Of a stretch of 64,000 nt of DNA, positions 43,663 through 52,025 are shown piece by piece (the first letter of the stretch is position 1; every line of letters starts with the position of its first letter). The stretch covers positions 1 to 64,000 of the forward strand of contig JAGRLG010000040.1 in assembly GCA_020441905.1 (NCBI GenBank). The letters are read 5' to 3'. The DNA comes from Rhodobiaceae bacterium. GTDB lineage: Bacteria > Pseudomonadota > Alphaproteobacteria > Rhizobiales > NORP267. Position numbers and translations under genes: made by a program. The notes beneath the pieces are model-generated. The model did no database searches and had not been told where the DNA came from. It was given only the letters and a program-made list of their open reading frames with translations.

Positions 43663-44130
43663 TTATTTCCAGCCCCGGTCGGTGCCGGGGCGGATCAGGA
43701 TATGGTCTTGAAGGTCGTCCTCGTCGATGCCCTCTTCGCCGATGGCGAAGCCGCGCACCGAAATACCGGCCTCGTGCACGCTTTCGCGGCGGCCGGAATT
43801 CAGCGGATGCCAGGAAGGGAGCGGCCTGCCCTCGCCGATCAGCCGGTAGGCGCAGGTTTCGGGCAGCCAGCCCAGCGTGGCGACAGCCTCGGGGGTAAGG
43901 TCGAGACAGCCGGGAATGCGCGCCGTGCGATGGGCGTAATCGGTGCAACGGCAGCTCGCAATGTCCAGAAACTCGCAGGCGACCCTGGTATAGGCCAGTT
44001 CGAGGGTGTCTTCATCTTCAAGCTTGATAAGGCAGCACTGGCCGCAGCCGTCGCACAGCTGCTCCCACTCCTCGCCGCTCATTTCAGACAGTTTCTTGCT
44101 CTGCCAGAAGGGCGCCTTGCCACTTGTCAT
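43663..44130 (-). CDS. YcgN-family cysteine cluster protein (UPF0260)
   Basis: A 155-residue protein from ATG 44130. The UPF0260 pattern is clear: FWQSKKLSEMSGEEWEQLCDGC, CGQCCLIKLEDEDT, CEFLDIASCRCTDYAHR and CLDLTPEAVATLGWLPETCAYR. Eight or more conserved cysteines suggest metal or iron-sulphur binding (CxxCxxxCC-like cluster). Function unknown. It is the minus-strand gene upstream of the GTA control region, 659 bases away. Confidence 0.92.
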   Translation of the reverse strand: MTSGKAPFWQSKKLSEMSGEEWEQLCDGCGQCCLIKLEDEDTLELAYTRVACEFLDIASCRCTDYAHRTARIPGCLDLTPEAVATLGWLPETCAYRLIGEGRPLPSWHPLNSGRRESVHEAGISVRGFAIGEEGIDEDDLQDHILIRPGTDRGWK

Positions 44131-44224
44131 CTTCCGCCTCGGATCTGCCGGCCCCTGCCCCGGCATAGCGCGGAACGGGCCCGCGCGCCGCCCGGCAACA
44201 ATGGCAGGATATATCCTATGCGGC

Positions 44225-44491
44225 TCAGAGAAACTCAATGCCGGCGGCGCGCCCCATGCGCCAGGCGATGCGCCCGCCGACGGGCTTGGCAAGACCGTCG
44301 ATCTGAAGCGATATCCTGTCGGGCAGTTCATCGATGCGGCTGGTCACGATACGGCAGCCGCTCTTGTGGGCGTCGCGAATCATGCAGCGGACGGACAGCG
44401 AACTTCCGGTGCCCGTCGCCGTCGCCCACAAGGCGACCGCGCGGCGTTTGCGGGTGCGTTGTTCGCGGCCTTGCGGTTGGGGATCTTTCAT
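44225..44491 (-). CDS. PilZ-domain-like protein
   Basis: An 88-residue protein whose C-terminal half (SGCRIVTSRIDELPDRISLQ then GGRIAWRMGRAAGIEF) fits a PilZ domain, a c-di-GMP-binding fold. The N-terminus has basic KRR and RTRKRR-type residues, where PilZ needs R-x-x-x-R. Cyclic-di-GMP binding is possible but unproven. The 254 bases to the divergent PBP gene should hold both promoters; I see no clear boxes. Confidence 0.65.
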   Translation of the reverse strand: MKDPQPQGREQRTRKRRAVALWATATGTGSSLSVRCMIRDAHKSGCRIVTSRIDELPDRISLQIDGLAKPVGGRIAWRMGRAAGIEFL

Positions 44492-44745
44492 CTGGCGGGC
44501 ATCTTGTGCTGCTGTCGTGCGTTGCCGCGGCGGGCATGGCTTCTTATCTAGCGCGGTGAAGTAAACTGGCCGTAAAAGCCGCGCCTTGCGAAGGCGGACA
44601 GGCCCCGGGCGGCAAAAAAATCCGCCCGGCGCGGCGGGCGCGGCGGCGAGAAAGGCGACAGGGGCGCGAGCGGGATGATATATAACGATGGCGCTGTCCG
44701 CGCACCGGGGGCGAAAAGGACAAAAGGTCGGTGAAAGGCCGGAAA

Positions 44746-47037
44746 ATGGGACACAAGCCCAAAGTCAAGCGGATGCGGCTGCTGGAGTTCGATTCCTGGA
44801 TCGACTCAACCCTTTACGACACGCTCCATATGCTGCGGGACAGGTACGACGCCTATTCGGCTTGGATTGCCCGCTTTCATGTTTCCGGCCTGCGCCGCGT
44901 CATCATCGAGCTGGTGTCCGACGCGACCTCCTTTTCCATTGTCGGCGGCATCCTCATGCTGGCGCTGGCCCAGCCCGCTTTCGAGGAAACCGACGACGCC
45001 TGGCGCAGTTCGAACCAGTATTCGGTCAATTTTACCGACCGCTACGGCCGCCCGATCGGCAAGCGCGGACTGCTGCACAACGATGCGGTGCCGCTGGATG
45101 AGATTCCCGATCACATGATCAAGGCCGCCCTGGCCACCGAAGACCGGCGCTTTTTCGAGCATTTCGGCATCGACGTCATCGGCCTGTTCCGGGCCATGTC
45201 GGAAAATGTCCGCGCCCATGGCGTGGTTCAGGGCGGTTCGACCCTGACCCAGCAGTTGGCAAAGAACTTGTTCCTGACCCCGGAGCGCACGCTCGACCGC
45301 AAGATCAAGGAAGCCTTTCTCGCCCTCTGGCTGGAAGCGCGCCTGACCAAGCGTGAAATACTGAAGCTCTATCTGGACCGCGCCTATCTTGGCGGCGGCA
45401 CGGTCGGCGTCGATGCCGCGGCGGAGTATTATTTCGGAAAGTCGGTGCGCGACGTCACCCTGGCGGAGGCGGCGATGCTGGCCGGGTTGTTCAAGGCGCC
45501 GACCCGCTTTGCCCCCCATCTCAATCTTCCCGCGGCCCGCGCCAGAGCCAATGTGGTGCTCGACAACATGGTGGAATCGGGCTTTCTCACCGAAGGTCAG
45601 GCCTATGGCGCCCGCCAGCGCCCGGCGACGATTGTCGACCGCAGCGAAAACGAAGTGCCCAACTATTTCCTCGACTGGGCATTCTCGGAGGTTCAGCGTC
45701 TCAACAAGGGCAACGACTTCGTGCTGACAGTCAAGACCACCGTCGATATGACGATCCAGCGCGCGGCGGAAGCGGCCATCGAATCGGCGCTGCGCCAGAA
45801 CGGGCCGCGCTACGGCGCCGAACAGGCCGCCATGGTGGTGATGGATCTCGATGGCGCGGTGCGCGGCATGGTCGGCGGCCGCGACTACGGCGAAAGCCAG
45901 TTCAACCGCGCCGTCGACGCGCTGCGCCAGCCGGGATCCTCGTTCAAGCCCTTCACCTATCTGACAGCGCTGATGAACGGCTTCACGCCGGAGTCGGTGG
46001 TTGTCGACGCGCCGATCACGATCGGCAACTGGTCGCCGAAGAATTATGGCCGCTCCTATCGCGGGCCGGTCACGCTGACCACGGCCTTGACCCATTCCAT
46101 CAATACCATCCCGGTGCGGCTTTCGCAGTCGTTCGGCCGCGACAAGATAGCCGAAACCGCCCACAAGATGGGCATTCGCAGCAATATCGTGGTAACCCGG
46201 GCGCTGCCGCTGGGCGTCGCCGAGGTGACCGTTCTCGACATGACCAGCTCCTATGCCGCATTTGCCAATGGCGGCAAGCAGGCGACAGGTTACGCGGTGC
46301 TGGAGATCCGCAATTCCAATGACGAGATTATCTATGATCGCCGCCGGGACGAACCCCCGGCGCCGCAATTGATCGAACCCCAATATGCCGCCCAGCTCAA
46401 TTTCATGCTCAGCCATGTCCCCGAATTCGGCACTGGGCGGCGGGCGCAACTCGACTTCACGGTTGCTGCCGGCAAGACAGGGACGACGCAGGCTTATCGC
46501 GACGCATGGTTCATGGGATATACCGGCAAGTACTGCGCCGGCGTGTGGTTCGGCAATGACGATTTCACCTCAACGCACAGAATGACGGGCGGGTCGCTGC
46601 CGGCCATGACGTGGAAGGAAGTCATGGCGCTGATTCACACCGAGCAGGATATCCTGCCCATTGTCGGTGCCATTGACCCCAGAGGCATCATGCCAACGCC
46701 GGAGGAAACCGCGATTGCCGACGCCGAGGGGCGGCCCAGCGCCACCCAACTGGGGCTGACGGCGCGGCCATCGACGCTTTCGGAGCGCATGATCCGCACC
46801 CTGGACCATCTGGAAAAGCTGTTTTCCGATGCGCCCCCGGTTACCGCGAATAGCGGTCCCTCGGCGGCGCGCGAGGAAGGCCCCGGCTCCTTCAGCCTGA
46901 ACCGGCGCGAGGGCGCAACCCGGGCCAGCCAGGATGAGGCGGATACCGGCTCCATCGGCAAGGGGCCTCAGGGCGCGCTCAAGGCAGCCGAGGGGCCGAA
47001 CCAGCGCGGCGGCAATCCGCCACTGGAGCTGCGTTGA
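44746..47037 (+). CDS. Class A penicillin-binding protein (PBP1A-type transglycosylase/transpeptidase)
   Basis: Bifunctional peptidoglycan synthase of 763 residues. A membrane anchor lies at about 60-78. The glycosyltransferase domain has the catalytic Glu132 in ATEDRRFFEHFG and GGSTLTQQLAKN. The transpeptidase has SSFK with Ser398, SIN at 451-453 and KTG at 577-579. The tail after about residue 640 is low in conservation. ATG 44746 is preferred over a GTG at 44731 for its AAAGG spacing. It heads a plus-strand run with DUF1214 and DUF1254. Confidence 0.93.
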   Translation: MGHKPKVKRMRLLEFDSWIDSTLYDTLHMLRDRYDAYSAWIARFHVSGLRRVIIELVSDATSFSIVGGILMLALAQPAFEETDDAWRSSNQYSVNFTDRYGRPIGKRGLLHNDAVPLDEIPDHMIKAALATEDRRFFEHFGIDVIGLFRAMSENVRAHGVVQGGSTLTQQLAKNLFLTPERTLDRKIKEAFLALWLEARLTKREILKLYLDRAYLGGGTVGVDAAAEYYFGKSVRDVTLAEAAMLAGLFKAPTRFAPHLNLPAARARANVVLDNMVESGFLTEGQAYGARQRPATIVDRSENEVPNYFLDWAFSEVQRLNKGNDFVLTVKTTVDMTIQRAAEAAIESALRQNGPRYGAEQAAMVVMDLDGAVRGMVGGRDYGESQFNRAVDALRQPGSSFKPFTYLTALMNGFTPESVVVDAPITIGNWSPKNYGRSYRGPVTLTTALTHSINTIPVRLSQSFGRDKIAETAHKMGIRSNIVVTRALPLGVAEVTVLDMTSSYAAFANGGKQATGYAVLEIRNSNDEIIYDRRRDEPPAPQLIEPQYAAQLNFMLSHVPEFGTGRRAQLDFTVAAGKTGTTQAYRDAWFMGYTGKYCAGVWFGNDDFTSTHRMTGGSLPAMTWKEVMALIHTEQDILPIVGAIDPRGIMPTPEETAIADAEGRPSATQLGLTARPSTLSERMIRTLDHLEKLFSDAPPVTANSGPSAAREEGPGSFSLNRREGATRASQDEADTGSIGKGPQGALKAAEGPNQRGGNPPLELR

Positions 47038-47083
47038 TGGCGGATAGGCGACAGCGGCCACAAGACGGGCCAACGGGGAGGCA

Positions 47084-47731
47084 ATGAGTTTTTTTTCGGG
47101 TGGGGTAAGGGCGCTGCGCCGCATTCGTGCCGACAGCGCCCGCGACTGGCAGCCATGGAGCAACCGCTTCAACCTGGCCATGGCGCTGGCGATCTCGGTG
47201 GTGGCCGGGCTCGGCGGAACATGGTTCGTGCTGGCGTCCAGCCGGGGCATACGAGCGATAGAATCCGGGCCGTGGCGGGCGGTGATCGAGATTGGCAGCG
47301 CGCAGGCCAACCCCTATGCGCGCGCAATCATTGCCCGCCAGGGCTCGGCGCCGATGCTGGCCGCCGAACTGATCTCATTCACCGCGGCGCGCGATTCCCT
47401 GGGCGGTCAGCTGCGCAGCGGTTGCGTGTATCAGCTGCGCGGCACGCAGATCGAAACCCGCCTATGGACACTCGCGGTCCTCGATTCGAAAGGCCATATC
47501 CTGCCCGCCGACGGCGGCCGGCACCAGATCACCAGCCTCGATGTCGTGCGCGAGCCCGACGGCTCATTCGAGATAGCCCTGGCCGAACGGGCCACCCCCG
47601 GCAATTGGCTGGCGACGGGCCGCGACCACAAATTGTCGTTGTCGATGCGCCTTTACGATACGCCGCTCTTTGCCAATGGCGGCCTTGCCAGCCTGGCCAT
47701 GCCGGAAATCGTTCCGGTGCGCTGTTCTTGA
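47084..47731 (+). CDS. DUF1214 membrane-anchored protein
   Basis: A 215-residue protein with one membrane segment (about 28-50) and a periplasmic DUF1214 domain: NPYARAIIARQGSAPMLAAE, RLWTLAVLDSKGHILPA, and the C-terminal KLSLSMRLYDTPLFAN. GGGAGG precedes the ATG. It is paired with DUF1254 as usual; the function of this pair is unknown. Confidence 0.88.
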   Translation: MSFFSGGVRALRRIRADSARDWQPWSNRFNLAMALAISVVAGLGGTWFVLASSRGIRAIESGPWRAVIEIGSAQANPYARAIIARQGSAPMLAAELISFTAARDSLGGQLRSGCVYQLRGTQIETRLWTLAVLDSKGHILPADGGRHQITSLDVVREPDGSFEIALAERATPGNWLATGRDHKLSLSMRLYDTPLFANGGLASLAMPEIVPVRCS

Positions 47732-47744
47732 GGAGGCAAGGCAG

Positions 47745-48344
47745 ATGAAATCGGTCCTCCTCTCCGTCGTCGCCGGCCTGATCCTCGGCGCGCTCATTCA
47801 TATCGCTTCGATCCTGACAATCCCATGGGCGGCGGAAAACAACGCGTGGTCGCGGCTAAGGGGGCTGGCGGAGATCAACGAAGTGCGGCGCATCGAACCC
47901 GATGCCAGCGGAAAGTCGGATCTGCCGGACTTGGATCCCGCGATGCATTATGCGGTCTGCCACTATGATCTCGCCCGCGGGCCATTGCAGATCCGTGCCC
48001 CGGTGCCCCGCACCTATTGGTCGCTGGCGCTCTATGACCGCCTTGGCATCAACTACTATGTCATCAACGACCGGATCGTCGGGCCGGGCGAGCTGGAAGT
48101 CTGGGTGGCGAACAAGACCCAATTGCTCGAAATCGAACCCGAGGACAGCGAAAATTCCGGGACATCGGGAGAAGGCGAAAGCAAGGACAGGTTGATCGTC
48201 GGCGCGCCCCGGCAGCAGGGCTTTGCCGTTTTCCGCCTGCTGGTCCCCGGCGCGAGCTTCGAACAGACGGTCGAACAGGCCCTCTCCGGCACCAGTTGCG
48301 CCACCATCATCCTGCCGGGCGCGCCGGGGGCGGGCAACGGCTAG
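47745..48344 (+). CDS. DUF1254 protein
   Basis: A 199-residue membrane-anchored protein (hydrophobic segment about 4-28). DUF1254 features are DPAMHYAVCHYDLARGPLQI and VPRTYWSLALYDRLGINYYVIND. It follows DUF1214 by 13 bases with AGGAGG upstream of ATG 47745. It is shorter than fused DUF1254/DUF1214 proteins of other bacteria. Confidence 0.88.
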   Translation: MKSVLLSVVAGLILGALIHIASILTIPWAAENNAWSRLRGLAEINEVRRIEPDASGKSDLPDLDPAMHYAVCHYDLARGPLQIRAPVPRTYWSLALYDRLGINYYVINDRIVGPGELEVWVANKTQLLEIEPEDSENSGTSGEGESKDRLIVGAPRQQGFAVFRLLVPGASFEQTVEQALSGTSCATIILPGAPGAGNG

Positions 48345-48348
48345 GCCG

Positions 48349-49149
48349 TCACCGGTTGGCCGGGGTGACCATGGCTGGCGCTTCGATAATGTGAATGCCG
48401 CTTGCACCGGATCGATAGCCCGGCTGGCTGGACGGCATCGGCGGCCGCTGGCCATTGGCAGCAGCCAGTTGCGGCGCGGCGTCGCTGTCATAAATGCCGA
48501 GGATCTCGATCATCAGCGCCGAGCGGTCGGTAAGGTCGCGAAGGGCCAGGCGGGCCTCCGATTCCAGCCGGTCGGGGGCTTCGATGCTGCCGCGGTCCAT
48601 GGCATAGGCGTAGGCATTTATCCGGGTATCGGTGGCGTCGACGATCTTGGCGATCGCGGTGCGGTTGGCCTGCGCCCGGGCGGTGACGGTCTTGTCGGCG
48701 CCGGGAACCGCGCCCTCAGCCAGGTCTGCCAGGCGCATCCTTTCGCGATCATCGCGGGCGACGCGGAACGCGATCTCCGCCAGGGGCGGCAGCAACTGGT
48801 CATCATCGCGGATATCCGAGATCATCTGCGCCCAGAACGAGGAATTGGAGGCGCGGCGCTGAAAACGGATGGCGGCATAGTTGTATTTTTCGTCGCCGCG
48901 GCCGGCGGTGTTGAGAAAGTGATAGGCACGGGTGCGCAATTCGCGCTCGTCGTCGGTAAGCGTGGAGCCGACCAGCGCTTCGTCTTCATTGGTAAAACTG
49001 CCAAACCCGGTGGAATGGAAGCCGAGAACGGCAAATGGCGGCGCCACCGGCCGGCCGAGATCGCCAATGCGGGTGCAACCGGCAGCGCCGAGCGCCATTA
49101 ACGCAATCACGAGGACGCCGCGGCCGGTTCGCACGATTTCCAGTCTCAC
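48349..49149 (-). CDS. Hypothetical lipoprotein
   Basis: A 266-residue protein with a signal peptide ending in a lipobox GAAGC (Cys25), starting at a GTG three bases after the upstream small gene. The mature part is mostly helical and charged (DDDQLLPPLAEIAFRVARDD, in part). I do not recognise the family; it looks like a conserved Rhizobiales envelope lipoprotein. It converges with the DUF1254 gene (4-base gap). Confidence 0.75.
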   Translation of the reverse strand: MRLEIVRTGRGVLVIALMALGAAGCTRIGDLGRPVAPPFAVLGFHSTGFGSFTNEDEALVGSTLTDDERELRTRAYHFLNTAGRGDEKYNYAAIRFQRRASNSSFWAQMISDIRDDDQLLPPLAEIAFRVARDDRERMRLADLAEGAVPGADKTVTARAQANRTAIAKIVDATDTRINAYAYAMDRGSIEAPDRLESEARLALRDLTDRSALMIEILGIYDSDAAPQLAAANGQRPPMPSSQPGYRSGASGIHIIEAPAMVTPANR

Positions 49150-49152
49150 AGC

Positions 49153-49356
49153 CTATTTTCCGCCCGTCTTGTGGCGGGGGCCGCGCTTGCCCGGCGGCGC
49201 CGGGAGGCGCGAAGCGAGATCGAACTCGTCATGCTCGACCCGCACGCCGGGGAATATGAAAATTTCGCAGGAATGGGAACTACTGCCGGACGCGGGGCGC
49301 GGCTTGTTCAAAGTACCCGAGCAACGTTTGGGTATGAATTCCAGGATTGTCGCCAT
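49153..49356 (-). CDS. Small protein of the MATILEF type
   Basis: A 67-residue protein beginning MATILEFIPKR with a central SCEIFIFPGVRVEHDE segment. Small proteins with this start and an IxFFPGVRxE core recur in Rhizobiales, as I recall; function unknown. It shares direction with the lipoprotein gene downstream. The 225 bases upstream to the DUF2336 gene hold a weak tRNA-like stretch that I rejected. Confidence 0.7.
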   Translation of the reverse strand: MATILEFIPKRCSGTLNKPRPASGSSSHSCEIFIFPGVRVEHDEFDLASRLPAPPGKRGPRHKTGGK

Positions 49357-49581
49357 GGTCTTCACTCTCTCCTGCCCGGCGCGGCGACAAACTGGCCAAC
49401 GACGGGCCCGAAAATGTGGCGGTGCCGGAACCCGAACCCCGACTTGAAGGCCCAATCCGGACTGCCGATTACATCCATTTAATCTTCGTCAAGGTTAAGA
49501 AAGCGATAACGGTTGTCGGCTAGCATATTGCCCAAAGGCGGCGCTGGGCTGGCGCCGCTGCCAAGGGGAGATCAGGTTTCC

Positions 49582-50880
49582 ATGAAATTCACACAGTCTG
49601 GCGGGACCAAGTCGAGCTTGGGTTCGGCAAGCGTTTCCACGAATAATGACGGCCGCCACCGCCGCGATGCCGTCTTGCGCGTCCTTACCGATCTTTTCGT
49701 CCTCGACGGCGACCGGCAGGCCCCGGACGAGCGGGCGCGCCAGGAAGAACTGATGATCGCGCTGGCCAGCGAGGCTGGCATGGTCATGCGCCAGGAAGTG
49801 GCGGAGCGTCTGGCTCCGCTGGCCAATCCGCCGGCGCGCCTGATCTCCATGCTGGCGCGCGATATCATCGCCGTCGCCGCCCCCATCCTGCGCCATTGCG
49901 AGGGGCTGGAGGATCTCAAGATTGCCGACATCGTGCTGACCACCAGCGTCAAGCATGCGCGCGCCGCCGCCGAACGCGCTTTGCCCGGCATTGCCACCGC
50001 CGAGGCGATCATCGCCATCGAGGACCGCGAGGCGATCCTGACCCTGATCGCCAATCAAAACGTCATTTTCTCCAAGGCGGCGCTGGAGCGGCTGTGCCGG
50101 CTGGCCCGCAACGACGCGGTAATCGCCAACAAGCTGATGGCGCGCGGCGCGATGCCGCCAATGGCGGCGGCAACGCTGTTCTGGAGCGCCGACAGCACCC
50201 GGCGCGAGGCCATTATCGCGCGTCTGGAAAAAGAGCCGAGCTGGCCGCTGGACCTGTCGCAGATGCAGCCGCCAATGCGGGTTGCCGATGCGCGGAGCCG
50301 CCACGCTGCCCATCGCGGCTTGCTGGCGGTGCTGAAGGCCGGCCGGCGCGACGATTTCCGCGCCATCTTCGGCCGCGCCATGGGCCTCAAGCCGCAGCTC
50401 GAGGAGCGCATATTCGCCGACAAGGGCGGCGAGACATTCGCCATTGCTTGCCGCGCGGCCGGATTTGCCGAACAGGAGTTCGCGACGCTCCTGCTGCTCT
50501 ACAACCGGGAAATCGGCAGTTCCGTGCAGCGGGTGTTTGCGCTGCGCGGCTTCTTCGCCGCGGTCAGCGAAGACCTGGCATGGCGCATGATCACGGCCTG
50601 GAACGCCAGCCTGCCGCGAAAAAGCGCGGCAACGGCAACCGCCGGCGCCAGCCCGGAACAGATCAGAACGGCCTTGCACAATGCCGAGATCGTGGTCGCC
50701 GAGACGGCGGCGCAGGCCCGCCCGGCGCTGCCTTTGCGCGGTGCCATGTACGAACCGGTCGGCGTGCGCGCCGAGCGGGTGAGCGCCGTGCCACCGGCGC
50801 GCCCCGTGCATCCGGCAAGCGAGCATGCCGCCACCCTGCCAAGGGGAAGCGGGCGCACGGCCGGCGGCGGACGGCGCTGA
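49582..50880 (+). CDS. DUF2336 protein
   Basis: A 432-residue helical protein. The DUF2336 domain is recognised in RHRRDAVLRVLTDLFVLDG, VMRQEVAERLAPLANPPARL, MLARDIIAVAAPIL and ILTLIANQNVIFSKAALERL, a HEAT-like repeat pattern common in Alphaproteobacteria. AAGGGGAG lies upstream of ATG 49582. Function is unknown. It converges with the DUF1491 gene (8-base gap). Confidence 0.88.
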   Translation: MKFTQSGGTKSSLGSASVSTNNDGRHRRDAVLRVLTDLFVLDGDRQAPDERARQEELMIALASEAGMVMRQEVAERLAPLANPPARLISMLARDIIAVAAPILRHCEGLEDLKIADIVLTTSVKHARAAAERALPGIATAEAIIAIEDREAILTLIANQNVIFSKAALERLCRLARNDAVIANKLMARGAMPPMAAATLFWSADSTRREAIIARLEKEPSWPLDLSQMQPPMRVADARSRHAAHRGLLAVLKAGRRDDFRAIFGRAMGLKPQLEERIFADKGGETFAIACRAAGFAEQEFATLLLLYNREIGSSVQRVFALRGFFAAVSEDLAWRMITAWNASLPRKSAATATAGASPEQIRTALHNAEIVVAETAAQARPALPLRGAMYEPVGVRAERVSAVPPARPVHPASEHAATLPRGSGRTAGGGRR

Positions 50881-50888
50881 CCGCCCGG

Positions 50889-51248
50889 TCAGCTCTGACG
50901 GTCTTCGCCCCGCACCAGGTGATCGGCTAGAAGGTGGCGGCCGTCGCGGTCTTCAACCGCCAAAACCCAGAGGTCTGAGTCAAACTCGGCCTCACGGGCG
51001 ATCAGGGCATCGGCATCGCCTTCCGCCAGCCAGGCGCCATCGCGGGCCGGGATCCACTTGCGCTCGCCATCGCCGGTCAGCATTTGCGGAGCGGGAACGA
51101 AGAGGCGGGTGCGCTCGCCGGCGGCCACCAGCTTGATGAATATGGCGCCGGCGGAAGGATCGCCGCGACGCGCGACAACGGCAAAAATGCCGTGGCTGGC
51201 GCATTGGCGCAGATAGGCGGCAACCCATATTTCCGATTTCAGGCGCAT
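50889..51248 (-). CDS. DUF1491 protein
   Basis: A 119-residue protein of the DUF1491 family: MRLKSEIWVAAYLRQCASHG, GDPSAGAIFIKLVA and DSDLWVLAVEDRDGRHLL. It is widespread in Rhizobiales, with unknown function. ATG 51248 is the family start; upstream in-frame residues are non-coding in character. Confidence 0.9.
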   Translation of the reverse strand: MRLKSEIWVAAYLRQCASHGIFAVVARRGDPSAGAIFIKLVAAGERTRLFVPAPQMLTGDGERKWIPARDGAWLAEGDADALIAREAEFDSDLWVLAVEDRDGRHLLADHLVRGEDRQS

Positions 51249-51318
51249 GACGGGGCTTGTTGCACGCCCGGCCCGCAACTGTCGAGGCCGATCGAGGGGG
51301 CAGCGGCCCGGCCTGCCA

Positions 51319-51993
51319 TCACCCGGCGCTGTTTTCCTCAAGCGGGATGCCGGAGGCGGCAGAGAGTTCGCGCACCAGCGGCGCGGTCATTTCGCCGGTC
51401 ACCGGCAGGCCGCGGTCGCGCTGGAAACGCTCTATGGCGCGGCGCGTGTCGCCGTCCAGCTGTCCGGAAACGGCGCCGGGAGCATATCCCAGATTGACGA
51501 GCACCATCTGCACCGCACGCACGCGGCGCTGCTCCGCGCTCAGCGGCTGGGGCCGGCGCACCGCCGGGCCATCGCCGTTCGACTTGCGGGCATGGGCCAG
51601 CAGGGCCTCGTCGGCAACCGCGACCGGGGCGAGGCCATGGGCCTTGCGATAGGACATGACGGCGTAGTGCGTTCGCGGGCCGTCGAGGCCGTCAATAGCG
51701 CCGTCATAAAACCCCATGTCGAACAGGGCGCGCTGGAGGCTGGCGAGCTGCTCGCCGCGCAGCGGCGGCGACTTGTTCGCGGACGGCGCCGGGTCCGCCG
51801 CGGCGGTGGCGATATTTGCCGCGCCGCCACTGGCTGTGGCCGGGCCCTGCGCCGACAGCACGGCTGGCAACTGGGCCGGCACGGCAAACAGGGGGGCGGG
51901 ATGGCGTCCCTCCTGGAGCCATAGCGCATTGACCCAGACCGTGCCCACCAGGAGGGCACCGATCGCGATCGACTTTCTAGCCCTGACCTTCAT
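51319..51993 (-). CDS. Membrane-anchored peptidoglycan-binding protein
   Basis: A 224-residue protein with an N-terminal membrane segment (about 8-27) and two peptidoglycan_binding_1 domains: about 80-125 (LASLQRALFDMGFYDGAIDG) and about 155-210 (RAVQMVLVNLGYAPGAVSGQ, RRAIERFQRDRGLP). It likely tethers the inner membrane to the cell wall. It lies between the DUF1491 gene and the PAS kinase gene, all on the minus strand. Confidence 0.85.
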   Translation of the reverse strand: MKVRARKSIAIGALLVGTVWVNALWLQEGRHPAPLFAVPAQLPAVLSAQGPATASGGAANIATAAADPAPSANKSPPLRGEQLASLQRALFDMGFYDGAIDGLDGPRTHYAVMSYRKAHGLAPVAVADEALLAHARKSNGDGPAVRRPQPLSAEQRRVRAVQMVLVNLGYAPGAVSGQLDGDTRRAIERFQRDRGLPVTGEMTAPLVRELSAASGIPLEENSAG

Positions 51994-52025
51994 TGGTACC
52001 CTCCTTTCAATCCCGTCCGCCGTTT

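Noticed and set aside
49420-49475. tRNA-like 3' end on the minus strand (GGTTCGGGTTCC then CACCGCCA)
   Set aside because: The T-arm stem does not pair well, the loop has G where A is required, and no matching acceptor 5' strand exists upstream. At most a degenerate remnant.
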